Below, in pieces: positions 61,623 through 64,000 of a stretch of 64,000 nucleotides of DNA; position 1 is the stretch's first letter, and every line of letters begins with the position of its first letter. The translations under genes were made by a program, and so were the position numbers. This stretch comes from UBA8389 sp035719105 (lineage in GTDB: Bacteria > Bacteroidota > Bacteroidia > Bacteroidales > UBA1402). Where the stretch lies: positions 248,001-312,000 of the forward strand of contig DASTGN010000006.1 in the NCBI GenBank assembly GCA_035719105.1, read 5' to 3'. The notes below the pieces were generated by a model that was not told the origin of the DNA, made no database searches, and worked only from the letters and a program-made list of their open reading frames with translations.

Positions 61623-62483
61623 CTATAATATTTTACGTTCTTTCAACCAATCGATGTAAAGTCCTTTCCAGGTTTCGTGGTAACGAAACGTTTCGTGGAA
61701 ACCCCAACCGTGACCTCCTTCCGGAAAAATATACATGGATGCTGGAACCTTGAATTTCTGAAGTGCCAAGTAGAAATCGATGCTGTTTTGAGGTGGCACG
61801 GATCCATCATCGCCGCTTAAGAAAAGCAGGGTGGGAGGGGTATCTTTCGTTACCTGGAGTTCGTTTGAATAATAATTGACCGAATCCTTGCGATAACCCA
61901 AACCGAGGAGGTTTTCACGAGATCCGGCATGGGTAACGCTTTCTTGCATGGATACCACTGGATAGAACAGAATCATAAAGTCGGGACGGTTGCTTTTGTC
62001 GAAATGGGTGCCCAGTGTGGAAGCCAAATGTCCACCGGCCGAGAATCCGCTGACCCCAATTTTGGATGGATTCAATTTCCATTCGGCTGAACGGCTTCGT
62101 ATGATCTGCATGGCCTGTTGGGCATCTTTCAAAGGAATGTAGGCATGTTTGTTTGGAAGGCGGTATTTCAGTATAAAGGCATTGATGCCCTGTTTCGACA
62201 ACCATTCACCAAATTGTGTACCCTCATGAACCGCTGCTTCGCGAATGTACCCTCCACCCGGACAAATCAGGATGGTCACGCCCGTGTTTTTCGAAGGGTC
62301 AGCCGGATAAAATCGCATGGATGGGATGGATATATTCGAAATGCGTTCATTTTCAGTTACTTCTGGTTCGGTAATACCGTTGCTTTCGGGCACTCCTTTT
62401 GGCCAAAGCAAAATAACTTCAGGTTCAGCAGACTGCATAATAGCCGATGTCAAAAAAAACAAGCAAAAAAGGATCTTTTTCAT
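61623..62483 (-). CDS. Secreted alpha/beta hydrolase, carbohydrate-esterase-like
   Basis: 286 residues, signal peptide ending MQSAE. Motifs: ILICPGGGYIREAAVHEG (oxyanion hole), GVSGFSAGGHLAS with nucleophile Ser148, FLSGDDGSVPPQNS with the Asp, and FPEGGHGWGFHET with the His. The pattern fits BD-FAE-like and acetyl-xylan esterases. It pairs with the sialate O-acetylesterase, so both probably de-acetylate a polysaccharide. Confidence 0.9.
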   Translation of the reverse strand: MKKILFCLFFLTSAIMQSAEPEVILLWPKGVPESNGITEPEVTENERISNISIPSMRFYPADPSKNTGVTILICPGGGYIREAAVHEGTQFGEWLSKQGINAFILKYRLPNKHAYIPLKDAQQAMQIIRSRSAEWKLNPSKIGVSGFSAGGHLASTLGTHFDKSNRPDFMILFYPVVSMQESVTHAGSRENLLGLGYRKDSVNYYSNELQVTKDTPPTLLFLSGDDGSVPPQNSIDFYLALQKFKVPASMYIFPEGGHGWGFHETFRYHETWKGLYIDWLKERKIL

Positions 62484-62605
62484 AGTTGGAGACGAATGTT
62501 GAGATAGCTACTAAAGTACAAAATTTGTTCAGAATGGGCAACAAAAACGTACGATTCGAAAGAAAAAACTGTTATAAAACATGTTTTTACAACTCTTATT
62601 TATGA

Positions 62606-62613
62606 TAACTTTG
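62606..62613 (+). promoter_or_regulatory. Candidate -7 element of fucI
   Basis: TAACTTTG, exact TAnnTTTG, 78 bases before the fucI ATG. It implies a leader of about 70 bases. No -33 TTG at 19-21 bp. Confidence 0.45.
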
Positions 62614-62691
62614 TAGGATTAAAACAGCTCTGAAAGGACAAATCATCGCATTTGAATTGCCCGAATCGAAGTATATAAAATCATAATTAGA

Positions 62692-64000
62692 ATGACCAAG
62701 TATCCTAAAGTAGGGATTCGTCCCATCATCGACGGGCGCCAAGGTGGTGTTCGTGAAAGTCTGGAAGACCAGACAATGAATATGGCAAAAAGTGCCGCAG
62801 CGCTCATTTCTTCCAAATTGCGTTATCCGGACGGAACACCTGTCGAATGCGTCCTTGCCGACACTACCATCGGTCGTGTGCCCGAAGCTGCCGCTTGTGC
62901 TGATAAATTCGAAAAAGAAGGCGTAGGCCTGACTTTGTCCGTTACCCCTTGCTGGTGCTACGGTACGGAAACCATTGACTTGAATCCTTATTATCCAAAG
63001 GCAATTTGGGGCTTCAACGGAACAGAACGCCCAGGTGCCGTATATCTTGCTGCCGCTTTGGCCGGCCATGCCCAAAAGGGTGTGCCTGCATTTGGCATCT
63101 ATGGAGAGAATGTACAAGACAACACCGATACGAGCATTCCTGCAGACGTTGAAGAAAAGATCCTGCGTTTTGTAAAATCCGGTTTGGCTGTTGCTCAGAT
63201 GAAAGGTAAATCCTATTTGGGAATCGGCGGTCAATGCATGGGTATTGCCGGTTCTGTTGTCGATCACGATTTCTTCCAGGATTATTTGGGTATCCGTACA
63301 GAAGCTGTCGACGAAGTAGAAATTATTCGCCGCATCGAAAAAGGCATTTTTGACCCTGAAGAATTCAAAAAAGCCATGGCTTGGACCGAAAAATACTGCA
63401 AAGTCAAGGAAGGCGCTGATTTCAGCGTTCCTGCTAAGCAAAGCAGCCGCGAACAAAAAGATAAAGATTGGGAATACGTAGTGAAAATGACCATCATCAT
63501 GCGCGATTTGATGATAGGCAATCCCAAATTGAAAGAACTCGGTTTTGCTGAAGAAGCACTGGGACACAATGCGATTGCAGCTGGTTTCCAAGGTCAACGT
63601 CAATGGACCGATTTCTTGCCAAACGGTGACTACAGCGAAGCACTGCTTTGTTCTTCTTTCGATTGGAACGGTATTCGTGAAGCATTTGTTTTGGCTACTG
63701 AAAATGACTCCTTGAACGGCGTTTCCATGTTGTTCGGCCATTTATTGACCAATACTGCCTCTATTTTCTCCGATGTCCGTACTTTCTGGAGCCCTGAAGC
63801 TGTTAAACGTGTAACCGGTCATGATTTGGAAGGTGCTGCTGCCAATGGTATCATTCACCTGATCAATTCTGGCGCCACTTGCCTGGATGCCACTGGCGAA
63901 ATGAAAAACGCTGCTGGTGAACCCGCGATGAAACAACCTTGGGATATCACCGAAGAAGAAGTTTTGAAGTGTCTTGATGCAACTGCTTGGTATCCAGCTA
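62692..64000 (+). CDS. fucI: L-fucose isomerase (3' end outside window)
   Basis: 436 codons from the ATG at 62692 (MTKYPKVGIRPIIDGRQGGVRESLEDQTM) to the right edge; the family is about 590 residues, so about a quarter is missing. Matches include SVTPCWCYGTETIDLNPYYPKAIWGFNGTERPGAVYLAA, AFGIYGENVQDNTD, GHNAIAAGFQGQRQWTDFLPNGDYSEALL and SSFDWNGIREAFVLATENDSLNGVSMLFG. It converts L-fucose to L-fuculose, and also D-arabinose to ribulose. Divergent from the esterase pair, which suggests a glycan-use region continuing to the right. Confidence 0.97.
   Translation, partial: MTKYPKVGIRPIIDGRQGGVRESLEDQTMNMAKSAAALISSKLRYPDGTPVECVLADTTIGRVPEAAACADKFEKEGVGLTLSVTPCWCYGTETIDLNPYYPKAIWGFNGTERPGAVYLAAALAGHAQKGVPAFGIYGENVQDNTDTSIPADVEEKILRFVKSGLAVAQMKGKSYLGIGGQCMGIAGSVVDHDFFQDYLGIRTEAVDEVEIIRRIEKGIFDPEEFKKAMAWTEKYCKVKEGADFSVPAKQSSREQKDKDWEYVVKMTIIMRDLMIGNPKLKELGFAEEALGHNAIAAGFQGQRQWTDFLPNGDYSEALLCSSFDWNGIREAFVLATENDSLNGVSMLFGHLLTNTASIFSDVRTFWSPEAVKRVTGHDLEGAAANGIIHLINSGATCLDATGEMKNAAGEPAMKQPWDITEEEVLKCLDATAWYPA

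Noticed and set aside
62596..63741. 381-codon open frame on the minus strand
   Set aside because: It lies antisense to fucI, which has strong family matches. The frame is open only because of fucI codon use, and its translation has no domain.
1..64000. CRISPR arrays, insertion sequences, prophage genes
   Set aside because: No regularly spaced repeats, transposase motifs or phage structural genes were found in reading the window.

Overview
The window reads as chromosomal DNA of a Bacteroidota, most likely Bacteroidales. The reasons are: promoters of the Bacteroidetes type (TTG, 19-20 bp, TAnnTTTG), little sign of Shine-Dalgarno sequences, C-terminal type IX secretion (T9SS) sorting domains on two secreted proteins, an atpDC-x-BEFHAG ATP synthase operon, the DUF6452/DUF6048/DUF4199 families, a Gys-type glycogen synthase and a short SRP RNA. 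It is almost fully coding, with genes on both strands. SecA is cut by the left edge and L-fucose isomerase by the right edge.

Layout. 1-5.2 kb (-): secA, a phosphatase-fold protein that looks catalytically dead, and an Lnb/DUF4105 lipoprotein acyltransferase-like membrane protein. 5.3-14.7 kb: a small pspC gene (+), then (-) the nine-gene ATP synthase cluster followed by cupin, Nramp metal transporter and PAS genes. 14.8-18.5 kb: a P-type cation ATPase driven from a promoter divergent to atp, and an ApbE flavin transferase. 18.5-21.2 kb (-): DUF4199, glycosyltransferase and two small envelope proteins. 21.2-25.5 kb: SRP RNA plus tRNA-Thr, pepT-gcvT, an aminotransferase, tRNA-Asp.

25.5-41.6 kb looks accessory: a HipBA toxin-antitoxin pair with three operator-like palindromes, a T9SS-exported HExxH protein, an AT-rich beta-helix protein, then a + strand run made of an FkbO/Hyg5-like protein, a DUF1549/DUF1553 protein without a heme motif, a DUF1501 protein, a 708-residue secreted protein, an MFS transporter and a mannose-6-phosphate isomerase-like enzyme. 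The DUF1549/DUF1501 set is typical of Planctomycetes and is the most unusual content here. A DUF3078 protein follows.

41.6-64 kb: a T9SS beta-propeller protein, DUF4861, a glycogen pair (phosphorylase and synthase), an acyltransferase and omega-amidase, methylglyoxal synthase, a five-gene envelope transport operon (outer-membrane barrel, ABC ATPase, two FtsX-type permeases, LolA-like carrier) running on into queF and umuD, a DUF2442-HTH/DUF4160 pair with a 28-bp perfect palindrome that separates umuD from the SRAP gene and umuC, then sialate O-acetylesterase, an alpha/beta esterase and fucI, which suggest host- or plant-glycan use.

All family calls rest on motifs read by eye; no database search was run.
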